64,000 bases of DNA from Lucifuga dentata (Eukaryota > Chordata > Actinopteri > Ophidiiformes > Bythitidae). Made by a program: the position numbers and the translations under genes. Under the pieces are notes generated by a model. It was given only the letters and a program-made list of their open reading frames with translations, searched no databases and was not told the origin of the DNA. The number at the start of each line of letters is the position of its first letter. Positions within the stretch are counted from its first letter, which is position 1. This document shows, one piece after another, positions 46,634-57,687 of the stretch. The DNA is taken from contig VXCM01003266.1 in the NCBI GenBank assembly GCA_014773175.1, positions 1 to 64,000 of the forward strand. The letters are read 5' to 3'.

Positions 46634-49600
46634 CAAACTCATTCACCCTCATACTCACACCTATGGGGTGATTTAGAGTTTCTAATTCACTGCATGTCTT
46701 TGGACTGTGGGAAGGAAGGAAACCCACGCAGACTGTGCCGTGATGCAATAGTGCTAATGGCTAAGCTAACATATCGCCCCAGCAATAAAAAATAAAGAAT
46801 TTAAATTAAGATAAAAGCAAAATGTCATTTATTCCTTCCACTTGCTCAGTCAGGAAGAGGTTTTTGTCTATCACGGGCTGTGCTCATCCTGGCCAAGATG
46901 CCATACCACATACTGCCTGAAAGGTTTTGAGTCTTACACCTCCACCACTCTGCTGATGTAAAACCCTTCTGTGAATACGCTGGTGACGGCATGCGAGATT
47001 GTCAGGGAAGCATGATGAAAGTGATGTTATTCAAGAAACAACATAGTGTGACTGTTCTAGCTGAAATATATCATATGGCCTGCATCTGTGAACAAGCTTG
47101 GTGCCTCTGTGCTGCAAAAATAGAAGGAGAACCAGCAGGCTACAGTCATTCATTTTTTACAAGACCCAAATACAACTTCTGGTTTATGTGATGCATTAGC
47201 CTACAGTAATATAATGTAATTCCTCACTCAGCTGTGCTCACTTTTACAGTAAATCAACAAGCAATACCACTGTAGCGGTAAATCACCAGGTTTATAGATG
47301 CTACAGAAGTGGCTTAAATTTAGCTGCTCAGTTCCTTATCCTGCATCGACAAAGACATAAATAGTGTTTAACTGGTGTGTTTGTGAGCAGTTTAGCTCTT
47401 AGTGTTTGCACCGTATTTGTTTCTCATGGTGGAGAAGGATGACAGATCTTCTTACCAATAATATGTCTTGTCACATTATTCACAGAAATGTGCCCAGTTG
47501 CAGCTGTCCTGTAACGTCTGCTCAGAGAGTCACAGAACTCAGGTCTGGCTTTGTTTCTTAATTCTGAGGTAGGCATACAGTGTTTGTTTATTTGAAGCTG
47601 AATATTGGAATATCCTCTGTAAAATGACTGAAGGAGTGTTTGAATCAATCAATAATGCAGCCGGAAACAGTGGACTCAACACAAGTGAAGTGATTCTTTA
47701 GGATAGAAACTAGTGGTAATAATGACAGCAGCAGCATTGATGATGTCTGAAAATCAGTGAGTCACTTTCTATCAGCAAACAATTACATAATGACAACCAA
47801 TTTCCAAAACATAAACATATTTTAATTTTTCTTTTACCAAACCAAATCCCCTAATCTTTCAAAATCAAATATTCAGGAAACACAACCACCTTAAAATTCA
47901 GTGTTTCACTTGCTAACACATACGTTCGAATGCAGAAGGCACAGCTGCTTTTAATTTCTCTGTACTGCAGAAACTGTACAGAAACATACATTTTCTTCAA
48001 TACAGCTTTGTGAGGGACCGGTAAAATTACATAACTTTGACAAAAAATAAGAATGACGTTTGGTTTGCTGTGATGGATTACTTATCTCAAGTATGATTTT
48101 CAAGTCTGTAAGTTGATTTTTGTAGCGTACTGGAATGAGCTGAAAACCAGTGGCACTTTAGAAGGAAGGAAAAACAAAAGTAAAATGTCTGACTCCAGCA
48201 GTATGTTTTGGAAAATGGTTGGCAGTAACATAATGAGTATGCGGGTTGTAGCTTTTGGGTATAAACATGCAAAATTGCTCCTTTAAATGACATTGACAAA
48301 TGACATTTAATTAAAGATGATATTTACTTTTAAAGATGTTTGTTGTCACAAACATTATTTGACAGCACAAGTGAGAGCCAAAGTCTCTAAAAACTAGAAA
48401 ATGGCCAAATAACTTTAGTAATAATCAAATGTATCGTAAATGTTTCCTATTCTGTTTATTTCTTTAAAGCTTCCTGAGTACATCTGCATGTGCTGCTTCT
48501 GTAGCTGTTGTATCAGAGCTGCAGATATGCTTGGACAGGATGAAACACACCATTGAGGTGAGAGAAGGTATTAAATATATTTTGGTTTTATTCACCCCTG
48601 AATACTAATGGAAAATTATATTGATTTATACTGTAGAAAACCTGAAAGATATTGAATCTGTTTTGATACATTCTTGACAATAATTGTTTTAGAAGATAAA
48701 GGGGATATTTTATTTACTTTCTTTTTTTTGAAAACCTTCATTGGAAACACTGATTTTTGTTGTTATATGTTTATCTTTACTCCTTTTCAGAAATCTGATG
48801 CATTATTATATGCTCCTTCATCTGATGACATTAAAATTGTAAGTTATAAAAGTACATAATAAAGGTTTTCATTTTAATTTGGGGAAAAAAGCAGACCAGA
48901 GAAGATATCTGCACACTTAAGTCAATAAAAATGATCATTTTAGATCAGTTGATCTTCACCATTAAAGCAGCAATGAGTATTTATTTATGACTACTTGCTG
49001 ATGCAGGTTGATGGGTGATGATGTCGTACCTTCACATTCTAAAACATGGTATGGATTAATATATTTTTCTGTATGAGGGCTGTGCATGTATGTGTTTATG
49101 TCCTTAGGTGAGAGTATGTATCGTTTTCTTTATTATTATGATTATTATTATTATTATTATTATTATTACATGTATCAGTATCTGTATAGAAAATAATTAT
49201 TGTAAAACCAATTAACATGATGCCATCCTGCTCTTTATTTTCTTCAAGGAGGGAAAACTGGAAAGGAAAAGTAATACAAATTGTAAATGAAAAGTAAAAA
49301 AAAATGTAAATGAAAGTGGCACATTGACTTTAGCCTGCAGATATCTTTTCTTGTCTCCTGAGAGTTATTAACATCCAGCACTTACATAAAATGGCCTAAT
49401 TAACTTGTAGAAATGTGTTTAATTAACGTCAGGCAGAAATCACATGATTTCTTTTATCGCTGCGAGCTCTGTCTGTGAACATGATGCAGTTTCTGCCATA
49501 ATTACATCATAAGAAACACTGAGTGCCTTGTAGCTGGCAACAAAACCTGCACAAGTACATGACAGGCTCATTCTGCAAGAAAATAATTCCTATTCATATG

Positions 49601-51402
49601 TAATGCTGAAATATCAGTGTTAAAATCTGTCTGCATACCATGTCAGTGGAGCAGGTTCAAGCTTTGGCAGAGTCAATTTTCACATTCACAGACGGTGATT
49701 ATAATGTCTGAAATCACTAAACAAAATCTATCTGCACTGAAGTTCAGTGTCCACTTTGACTTTACATGTTCATACTGTCTTTGTCTCCTAGAACTGCAGA
49801 ATTATGTCCCTCAAATGTTACATGTTGGAGTTGGAAGTGATCTTTATCGAAGAAGATATTGAGGATAAAGAAATACAATGTATACTAGGATTCAGTTACA
49901 GGCTACCTCCTGAAGACAGCTTTGTAAGTCCTGTTTACATTTCACACTCACTATTCACATTGTAATCTAAAGGGAACTCACTGGGTGTTAAAAGAAAAGA
50001 TTTCATAAACACAAAGAACAATTAGTAGATATTTTCTCAGTCTAAAGTGACGTGAGCTAAGGCTTGACCTCTTGATGAATAATTGTGTTTTATATATAGT
50101 AAGAGAATTGAATCAGCAGTTTTTTTTTGTCTCAGTGACATATTACATGAATGCAAACAAATAACCCTGATTAAGTTGCTATTAAAGGGAGATTACACTA
50201 GTTTTACCCATCAAATTCAGTTTATTGGTTATGTGAAGCACTATTTAGCATGGGAAAGCAGCATTTCTAGCTTTAGAGAATGCTGTGCAAAGTTAGGGGA
50301 ACTGACCTCTGTGACATCACAAGAGTTACTTTATGTTGGTACTGAAGATAACAAGTTTGAAAACTAAAGCCTCTCTTGGAAAGGTACATGAAATTAATTA
50401 AAAAGGTCTATGAGGCTTTAGTTTTCAGTCTAGCACCAACAGTTGTTGGTCAGTTTCAATAGTGCTCATCCCCCAAACCCCCCAAAACGTACAGGAAACT
50501 GACATGCATAAATTAATAAAAAAAAGAAAAAGAAAAAAAGAAAAAAAGGCCTAATTCAAAAGGGACTTGGGGACAGACAGAACCTGTCCGAATTTGACCC
50601 AATGATAATGAGACCTGATCCAAAATGTAGTCCACCTGAAGTGGCAGCAGCATGACTCCACACCAATTAATGAGCATCTGCATTGAAAACAGCACCAAAT
50701 ATATGAATGTAAATTCATAGAAACTAATTCCAAACTTAAGTCGCACTTAACACTAATTTATAGAAAAAAAAAATTAAATTCACATTTTCACCTCTGGCAA
50801 TAGTAAGATAATACTTTTTGTACAATTTGATATCTGTGAATTAAATTCCTGAACATTATCATTTATATCATTATCATCTCTTACATTAAGATGCACCACA
50901 TGATCAGAGCTGATAGGGAGTTTGGATCCACTCGGGTATGAACAACACGGCAACAACACGGGATCCTACCCAAATGTAAATTAGATCAGACCTGACTAGG
51001 GTCCCGGGTCAGATCCCAATTGCTATAGGAATCAAGTGGACCTGTGAAGACCTCTATCCCAAGGCCAATAAACTGAATTTTATATGTAAAATTGGTGGAA
51101 TCCTGGATGGAATATTATACAGTAATGCAACTTTATACCAACTAAATCTTTGTTAATTAATCATAGTTTATTAATACATTTTGAGCTCACAAACAACATA
51201 TTTTCACATTCAAATTGCTCAGCCAGTATTAATTTGAAACATTGTTAACTCGTTTAATTTATGGATGACAGTAAAACATTTAATTGATTCTCTTTGGAAT
51301 TTTTAGGTTGACTGTCCACCATGTGAAGCATATGCACTCAAAAATACTACGATATTCTTGGGCAGATTAAAAAGCCTGCTGCATCAATTGGTGGAATGGT
51401 GA
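44488..51402 (+). CDS. il15: Interleukin-15
   Basis: Six coding exons: 44488-44553, 47486-47568, 48470-48557, 48791-48838, 49792-49923, 51307-51402. All have GT-AG borders and compatible phases (0, 2, 0, 0, 0); 513 nt, 170 aa against 162 in human. Residues 1-40 plus the hydrophobic stretch VWLCFLILSFLSTSACAA (42-59) form a long leader like that of mammalian IL-15. The mature part has helix A (SELQICLDRMKHTIE), SDALLYAPSSDDIK, the cysteine block CRIMSLKCYMLELEV (Cys97, Cys104), then CPPCEAYALKNTTIFLGRL (Cys142, Cys145) with an N-glycosylation sequon at Asn152. IL-15 is a secreted four-helix cytokine presented on IL-15 receptor alpha, supporting NK and T cells. Position between znf330 and inpp4b identifies il15 rather than the fish paralogue il15l. 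Exon 1 and its ATG are the least certain part. Confidence 0.9.
44827..44836 (-). promoter_or_regulatory. il15: ISRE/IRF element in il15 intron 1
   Basis: TTTCACTTTC on plus reads GAAAGTGAAA on minus, an exact GAAANNGAAA core, with CG before and GTG after. It lies 273 bp after exon 1, within promoter range. IL15 is interferon- and IRF-responsive in mammals. Confidence 0.5.
45317..45436 (+). repeat. Imperfect local duplication in il15 intron 1
   Basis: GGGTCAAGTGTAACTACTAA occurs twice about 93 bp apart, with ACAAGTGTTACAAG and ACAAGTGTAACAAG copies between. Confidence 0.8.
46500..46780 (+). repeat. Dispersed teleost repeat enclosing a microsatellite
   Basis: CCCTGGACATTGCCAGTCTA, then a CA run, then CATTCACCCTCATACTCACA, GGGTGATTTAGAGTTTCTAA and CATGTCTTTGGACTGTGGGA. 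This phrase order belongs to a very common fish interspersed sequence. Confidence 0.65.
46563..46619. repeat. (CA)n microsatellite
   Basis: About 28 CA units followed by a GA run to 46633. Confidence 0.95.
47486..47568 (+). CDS. il15: il15 coding exon 2 (leader)
   Basis: 83 nt between TTATTCACAG and GTAGGC. Encodes CAQLQLSCNVCSESHRTQVW and LCFLIL; the next residue, Ser50, is split across the intron. The Cys-rich then hydrophobic pattern matches the IL-15 leader. Confidence 0.78.
47696..48286. mobile_element. TTAA-type element, family B, copy 2 (inverted relative to copy 1)
   Basis: Right end TTGCTCCTTTAA. The interior CCCCTAATCTTTCAAAATCA and AAAATTCAGTGTTTCACTTG are reverse complements of stretches in 42371-42916. 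The left end is degenerate (near TTTAGGATAGAAAC). It lies in il15 intron 2. Confidence 0.6.
48470..48557 (+). CDS. il15: il15 coding exon 3 (end of leader, helix A)
   Basis: 88 nt. Encodes FLSTSACAASVAVVSELQIC and LDRMKHTIE. The donor is GTGAGA. Confidence 0.88.
48791..48838 (+). CDS. il15: il15 coding exon 4
   Basis: 16 codons, KSDALLYAPSSDDIKI, corresponding to the DATLYTESDV segment of human IL-15. Acceptor TCCTTTTCAG, donor GTAAGT. Confidence 0.92.
49133..49168. repeat. (ATT)n microsatellite
   Basis: ATT units with one early interruption, in il15 intron 4. Confidence 0.9.
49792..49923 (+). CDS. il15: il15 coding exon 5 (cysteine block, helix B-C)
   Basis: 44 codons. NCRIMSLKCYMLELEVIFIE is the best-conserved IL-15 stretch, and an acidic loop follows. 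The donor is GTAAGT. Confidence 0.95.
50182..51105. mobile_element. TTAA-type element, family A, second copy, in il15 intron 5
   Basis: Left end TTAAAGGGAGATTACACTAG, followed by ATTCAGTTTATTGG; near the right end the complement CCAATAAACTGAATTTTATA. The left arm resembles the element at 11981-12952, including ATTCAGTTTATTGG and TAGCATGGGAAA. The right border lacks TTAA, so it is probably truncated. Confidence 0.55.
51307..51402 (+). CDS. il15: il15 coding exon 6 (helix D and stop)
   Basis: 31 codons and TGA. VDCPPCEAYALKNTTIFLGR then LKSLLHQLVEW, matching the CKECEELEEKNIKEFLQSF end of human IL-15. Confidence 0.95.
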   Translation, partial: VDCPPCEAYALKNTTIFLGRLKSLLHQLVEW

Positions 51403-51641
51403 TAATAATGTAAATAAGATACAAATATGTATTTGCATGCTTATGCAAATTATTTTTATATGGATATTCACTTTGTAAATAGTTTTTCCTCTGCTGTTCT
51501 TTTGTGAATATACTGTAATTGTGTCCCACTGGAGGACATGGTGCCATTGCTGAGCATATTTCAGATGATTTATTTTTTTGTATTTTATTATATGGAATAT
51601 ACTGTGATAAATGTGATGTAAGGTAGCATTTAATGAGTATT

Positions 51642-51677
51642 GTATACTCATTACTCATTAATGAGTAATGAGTATAC
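51642..51677. repeat. 36-bp perfect palindrome in the il15 3' UTR
   Basis: GTATACTCATTACTCATT is followed directly by its exact reverse complement, with no spacer. Six further bases on each side pair with one mismatch. It is followed by another GTATACTCATTACTCA copy at about 51687-51702. Confidence 0.95.
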
Positions 51678-51991
51678 ATTACTCATGTATACTCATTACT
51701 CAGTTTATAATCTTGTTTTAATTTTTACAGATAAAAAAAAAAAATCTGTGGATCACAACCTAGCTTTGATCTCATCAGGAAGTAGCATAGTAACATGTAC
51801 TGTATATTCATATTCCAGAGTATTATCAAGCTCCATGGTAAATACTACTGAATACACAAGCTATTATATGTACTTACTGAACTGCAGTATCTACATTATA
51901 CAACTCCACTGTCCTGTCCAAAATATGAAGTTGTTCATTGTTTTGTCTTGGCACATACAGTATTCAGGATACAACTGTTTCTTCTGTATGG

Positions 51992-51997
51992 AATAAA
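51992..51997 (+). terminator. il15: Candidate il15 polyadenylation signal
   Basis: AATAAA 590 nt after the stop codon. It is the first clear match downstream of il15. Confidence 0.5.
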
Positions 51998-52156
51998 AGA
52001 AGATGGAATTAGAAACAGTTTTCACTACTGTCTTTATATTTTGAGCTGTTTTACATTTGTCACCATTGAAAATTCAGATCAGTTAATTTGGACAAACCAA
52101 ATGGCCTCAGGGGAAGGAGGAGGAGGATCCTGTTGCTTCCCACAACTGGGATCTCA

Positions 52157-52897
52157 GGCATAGTCCACACTAATATGGATATTTTTTTAAATGGACATTT
52201 TCCTCCACCATTTAAAAAAAAAAAAAAAAAAANAAAAAAAAAAAAAAAAAAATTATGCCAATACAAGCATCGTTTTACAAAATATCTGTGTCCAAACGAG
52301 AACGCTCAAACGGCTACAAACACATGCTGGGCCAGCAGGTGGCGATAAAGTCTGCCCCAACCTGGCCTGATCCAAAACCGTCGTTTCTGGCAGACTTTAA
52401 CCAGTGGACGCCATGGACTCAGTAATATTGGACGCAGCAGTTGCAGACGCCGTTGTCTGCTGGTAAAGTGGTGCAGCGATGCCAAGTTAACTTGTAAACT
52501 TGCGACTGCTATTGCTAACCAAACGTAAAGAAACTGGTACACGGTCANGCCAAGTTAACTTGTAAACTTGCGACTGCTATTGCTAACCAAACGTAAAGAA
52601 ACTGGTACACGGTCACCGCCATTGTTGTTGTTATTGTTTCTGGCGCATGCTCATTGCACAAAGCAACAGTTCACATGCACGAGTTTAGTTCTGATGTCAT
52701 CGTTTCCCAAATGTTCCATTTTTCATGTCTACACAGATACACAGAAAGCAGAGTTTTTAGAAATCTGCACTTTAGAAGCCGTTTAAAAAAATCTCTGTTT
52801 TAGTGGCCTAAAATGCCATTTGTGTGTGGTTGAGAGGCCAAAACACAGAGGAAAATATGCATTTTTTTTAAATATTCATATTAGTGTAGACACGGCC
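52157..52897. mobile_element. Inverted-repeat transposon remnant between il15 and inpp4b
   Basis: Left end GTCCACACTAATATGGATAT, right end ATTCATATTAGTGTAGACAC, about 30 bp of inverted repeat with a few differences. This is a common fish element end. The interior contains an A-run with N at 52233 and the artefactual duplication at 52481-52615. No transposase frame. Confidence 0.6.
52481..52615. repeat. 67-bp exact duplication around a single N (probable assembly artefact)
   Basis: 52481-52547 and 52549-52615 are identical, separated by N at 52548. Confidence 0.9.
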
Positions 52898-53337
52898 TCA
52901 ATTTTGTCAGACATTGGGAATCTGCCGAAATGATGTCAGCCTCATTTTTATTAAGGAGCCTGTTTTGAAACATTTGCAATGTTTTAATGTGAAAAAAAAA
53001 CAACCCATATTGATCCACTGCTGAGATTCACTGCTGTGCACACTGAAGGAAACAGGCCATTTTAGCTTCTATCTCTTTACTGTCTCCCCCCCCCCCCNCC
53101 CCCCCCATTACTTTTCTGTTGTTACTTTTCTTTAGAAAGAAAAGTAACAGCAATCATCAAATGTCTGTCTGTTTAGTCTTTGATGGCTTTTCTTGAAATC
53201 GTGAGCTGCATAATGGATGTAATTTGTTTTGTATAACATGATTAAATTTTGACAAATTTTACCTGGAGTACATGAAATTTTATTTAAAGAGCATGGTCGA
53301 TAAATTCTCTTCCAATATTCAGTATCCACATCAACAC

Positions 53338-53348
53338 TTTATTTTATT
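53338..53348 (-). terminator. inpp4b: Candidate inpp4b polyadenylation signals
   Basis: Two overlapping AATAAA matches on the minus strand, 1.2 kb after the inpp4b stop. Other AATAAA matches, for example near 54290, would give a shorter UTR. Confidence 0.35.
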
Positions 53349-53692
53349 TAAATAGACAGTAAAACAGTAGAACTGCAGTGTATATCACAACAAAAACACT
53401 TTAAACATGCACCAAGGTCCAAGGTATCAAACCTTAAAATATAAAATCATTTTAGATTACAAAAATAAATAATGGTATTTGTTGTGTTATTACAAATGAT
53501 GGTCCAATTATTCTAATAACCAGCTAGACATCAAGTGGCTTCACTGGGTTGTACCACGTGATATAAAAATATTAAGAAAAACGTGTAGTTTATATCAGCT
53601 TTGGAAATATTATTCATTTGCCTGAGGATCGTTTGGTCCATATCAGTGAACATAACTGTCTCCAACAGCTGAAAATGGACAGTTTGTCCTTA

Positions 53693-54064
53693 TACAGCAG
53701 AAGTTTGAAGCCACCCCCAGATTAAAAAAAAAAAAAAAAAAAAAATCAATACAGTTTGTTTTACAATTTATTGCACAGGAAATTACAAAAACATATAAAA
53801 TAAATGTAACTAATGAGTTTTCAAGAAGAATTTGTCAACAAGAGCACATTATATAGCCATATGGCTTAAGAAATGATTTTTGATGAAGGCATTTCCAGTC
53901 TCTATTAGAGCACTGGCACTCCAGTTGTGTTCCAACTCCCAGCTGATATGTTTTAACATTCTATTCAATAGCTGCTGTCTGTCTCCAGATCATTTTGTGA
54001 TTAACTTGGTACATAGTCTGTCATGCTAAATCTGGGGGTGGCCTCAAACTCTGGCCTGTAGTGT
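53693..54064. mobile_element. Short Tc1/mariner-like inverted-repeat element
   Basis: Left AAGTTTGAAGCCACCCCCAG, right CTGGGGGTGGCCTCAAACTC, near-complementary, with TA next to both outer ends. About 370 bp, no transposase. It lies in the probable inpp4b 3' UTR. Confidence 0.6.
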
Positions 54065-54553
54065 ACATTTGAGGTCAGAAAAGTGAACAGGAACTAAATG
54101 AATCTTCTGTGAAGCTCATTATAAACAGAACGAGACAATTAAAAAGGTTTGAGTTCCAGTCATCCTAATAAATATTGGTCAAGAGTACAACATTTATGCC
54201 AAATAGATAAGCCTTTTTTTGTAAAAATTCCAGGCTAACTTATTTCTTCATGGACCACCTGAGGCCAAATAAATACACATTTCCAACAACTTTATTTTTC
54301 AGGTATTCAATCCTTTGCACTTATTCAGGTCATGACAAATGGAAAGTGCATTTATTTTACAAGTAACATCTTTGGCAAATCCAGCTTTGTACATTAACCA
54401 TTACACCCCACACATACCAGGGCAACCAAACAAAATACAAACCTTAACATCCAGCATTTTCTAGGTTACAATAATATCTCAGATTTTATTTTTAATACAC
54501 TTTTGTTTCTGGATAAGAGAGTTATTGTTGTTTTCAGTACAAGCAATTCTTCC

Positions 54554-54686
54554 TCAAGAGTCAACTTTCCCGTAAGTCCCCTCTGGTGGTCGGTAGCACT
54601 TGGGAAAAGCGATCAGCTGCAACATGTTGAAGGCATATTTCCTGCATTTAATATTCTTTTGTACGTTCTCAATCCGACATCCTTCT
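54554..54686 (-). CDS. inpp4b: Inositol polyphosphate 4-phosphatase type II, last coding exon
   Basis: 133 nt on minus: one base finishing a codon, 43 codons and TGA at 54556-54554. The protein [20 protein letters not shown] then [20 protein letters not shown] and VDS is the C terminus of INPP4-family phosphatases. [11 protein letters not shown] points to INPP4B rather than INPP4A (GSRKYAFNSLQL). The enzyme removes the 4-phosphate from PtdIns(3,4)P2 and damps PI3K-AKT signalling. The CX5R catalytic exon, expected immediately before this one, is not in the remaining 9.3 kb. The acceptor is CATCAG. The gene points toward il15 and ends convergently with it. Confidence 0.93.
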
Positions 54687-56405
54687 CTGATGATTGAATA
54701 AAGAGAGGTGCAGAGGAATAAAGGAACAGGAGAAGGGAAAACAAAAAGTAAACATGAGACAGGTTTCAAAATTTATGGTTTTTATGAACACAAATGAGCA
54801 CCGTAGTCAAATATAACTGAACACTATTGTATCTCTAATTGTGTCTTTACTTGACTAAATTCTTGGTTGTTTAAAAAGAAACGTGGTGCAGCACAATTTA
54901 GTGGTTAAGCCGATTATGACTGAAAGACAGATCCTGTAAGGGCAGATTATAAAGCAGCTATGCGGTATCAGGAAGGTAAAGATGAGGAAAGAGAACAACT
55001 GATGAGTAATTGGATTTGATTATTTTTCCTGCCAGTGCGGAGCAGAGGTGCAACATGGATTGACCTAAAGCTGCAGTTGCAGATTTTTTTGATAGGCTTA
55101 TTTTCCCAAAGGAATCTTTGCATTGAAATGATATTTCCTTCAACGGGAAAACAGACTCCTTAATGGGGCAAGAAACAGAGCTGTATTTCAGTGTTCTGTT
55201 GGAGTGCTGACGAGACTGCCTCATCTGTTTCTTTCCATCTGAGAATTGTATCAAAGACAGTATCAGGGTATTTTATAGAAGAGTATGTCCTATGATTAGA
55301 TTTAAAATGGGAACTCTTTGGTATTGTAACCACTAGTATCATGTGACAAATCTTTGGTGTCAATCACAAAAAGGGATTTAAGAATTTGTCAGCTCACTTA
55401 TTCAGATTTGTAACCTGACATGGCAGATATGACACTGCATTAAGTCATACATGTCTTGATGATGCTTCACTCATATATCAAAGATGATGCTTCAGTTTGG
55501 AAGCGTTTATGGAACAGAAGCCAGCGTGTTCAGTTTCAGGCCATGTGACAGTGAACAAGTGTTGCCCCCCAGCAGTCAGATAACTGTGATTGATTTGCCC
55601 TTGAAAAAGTAACTGAAACTCAGCTGCTTAATTTAAGCTTCTGGGTGTCCTGGATGGCAGCTTTATATATGTACATACAAGGAGGGAAACAAAATTCAAT
55701 ACAACTCTACCACCTACCATCCTCAAAAGCAAAGCGCAAACTGTGTCAACAAAACTTTATAATCTTTACAATGGTGCTATTTGCATTAGATTGTAGAGGA
55801 TTTCATAATATTTTATATGTGATCTGTCTCCCTCATTACTGTATAAATATGAATATACTGAGCCGTAAAAAGTACCATATAAACATACTTCTGACAGAAC
55901 AGCCAGAAATAGGATTATTCTATTGTAGGATTTTATTTGCTTTGGTTTTATCAGAAAAACAGAATAGGCCTGCTCTGTGTATTGACTGAATATTTGAGTG
56001 TGGGAACTTTGTTATTCATTAGCCACATTGAGCCTCTGCTGTTTCCAGGCAACCACATTCACAATCAACCTTTAATCCCCTCAATCTATGATGTATAAGG
56101 AGAATATATATATATATATATTTGAGGATTTATTATTATTTATTATTTATTATGAGTTTTTATAATATGCAATATCTCTGGTGGTTTCTGTGGAATATTT
56201 TTGTGAAGGAGCAGCATTGACCGGTTATATTTAAACCAGTAATATAGTTTCCATTTAGGATTTGGAGTGATACATTTGTCCTCATGATGATGAAACGTTC
56301 TCTTGGAATCTTTCCATCTTTCCATTAAACAATGTTTGACCCTACCCTTTCCTGAGGGCCCTGATTCACAAAGCTTTTTTTTTTTTTTAAAATATATATA
56401 TATAT

Positions 56406-56436
<31 letters not shown>

Positions 56437-57228
56437 AGCTACATGGTTTTATTTGTGAGTCAGTACTGCAGACTCCTGGTAGAAATATCAGTTCCATGTT
56501 TTACAGAGATACATATGATTTGAAGAAATGCTGTCATAATTCCAGCAGTGAACTCTGTTCAGGCTGTTTGAACTTTCTCTTCAGCTTGGACTCTCTTTAC
56601 AGCCACTGGCTCTTATCTGTGCTTGTGCATTTTTCAGATTTTGTACATATATATATATATATTTTTTTTTTTACACATACCTGGAGTAAACATGAACATA
56701 GAGCTTTCTAAGACTGCAGATAATTCTGTCATTCTTCAGTAATGAGGAAATGTTTAAAAAGTACTGTCGTGAGAGTGAGATTTTTGTGGAAAGTGAGAAT
56801 ACTAATCAAAGTATAATTATGTGTTTAATCATTTTCTTATAATTTTATGTACCAGCAGAAACAAATAGAAGGCATAAGGCCCAAGGTATAGGGAATATAC
56901 CAATATGTTAATCTTAGCTTCAGCTATTGTATATTATTGTATATTATGTACTGTCACATTCACACACATACACTGTCGCACCTTCACACATTATTTCACT
57001 TACACCATCACACCACTCACATCATTCACACATTGTTCACACATCACACCACTCATCTCATTTACATCATTCTTCATATTATTATATTTTATACTTATTA
57101 TTATTTAATACTTCACATTGTGGTTTACCATATCATATATTTTGGTTTTGTTTTAATTAATATGTTTTTATGTATCCCATATAGGTTATATTTACTCATA
57201 CATATATACTGTTACTGTTTGTATTGGT

Positions 57229-57361
57229 TGTGCTGGTGTTGTAAAAGGAAGTGCGTCATCAGTCATATCAGGCTAGTCACATGACTTTAGTCACNTGTGC
57301 TGGTGTTGTAAAAGGAAGTGCGTCATCAGTCATATCAGGCTAGTCACATGACTTTAGTCAC
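57229..57361. repeat. 66-bp exact duplication around a single N (probable assembly artefact)
   Basis: 57229-57294 and 57296-57361 are identical, separated by N at 57295. Confidence 0.9.
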
Positions 57362-57560
57362 ATGTTATTGGGTTGAAATGAGGACACTGACAAATACTGG
57401 GGTTAACTTGATGTTGAGACTTGGAGGTCTGGAAAGTCCCTAAGTGGTTAAAACTGTTTGATGTGGTCTTATGCTAATTAGGGGTGGAGGTGTGAAAAAG
57501 CGCACCGTGTGCGGCCCAAATGTGGCTAAAACCCCGGTTTATGTGGAAAAACAACTGGAG

Positions 57561-57687
57561 GTAAGACCAAATATGGTTAGAAGGAAACCACAATTTGTGA
57601 ATAAAAAGAGCAAGATTTTGACANGTAAGACCAAATATGGTTAGAAGGAAACCACAATTTGTGAATAAAAAGAGCAAGATTTTGACA
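57561..57687. repeat. 63-bp exact duplication around a single N (probable assembly artefact)
   Basis: 57561-57623 and 57625-57687 are identical, separated by N at 57624. Confidence 0.9.

Larger units (their letters stand above)
44554..47485. other. il15 intron 1
   Basis: 2.9 kb. Besides the ISRE-like site it contains an imperfect local duplication (45317-45436) and a dispersed repeat enclosing a long CA run (46500-46780). No other coding exon fits. Confidence 0.55.

Noticed and set aside
46500..46748. Cys-Val repeat protein in an open frame
   Set aside because: Translation of a CA/GT microsatellite.
47971..48020. A 50-nt stretch with good splice sites and the right phase to be an alternative il15 exon
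   Set aside because: It lies inside the family B transposon copy and would add a hydrophilic segment in place of the hydrophobic leader. 47486-47568 fits IL-15 much better.
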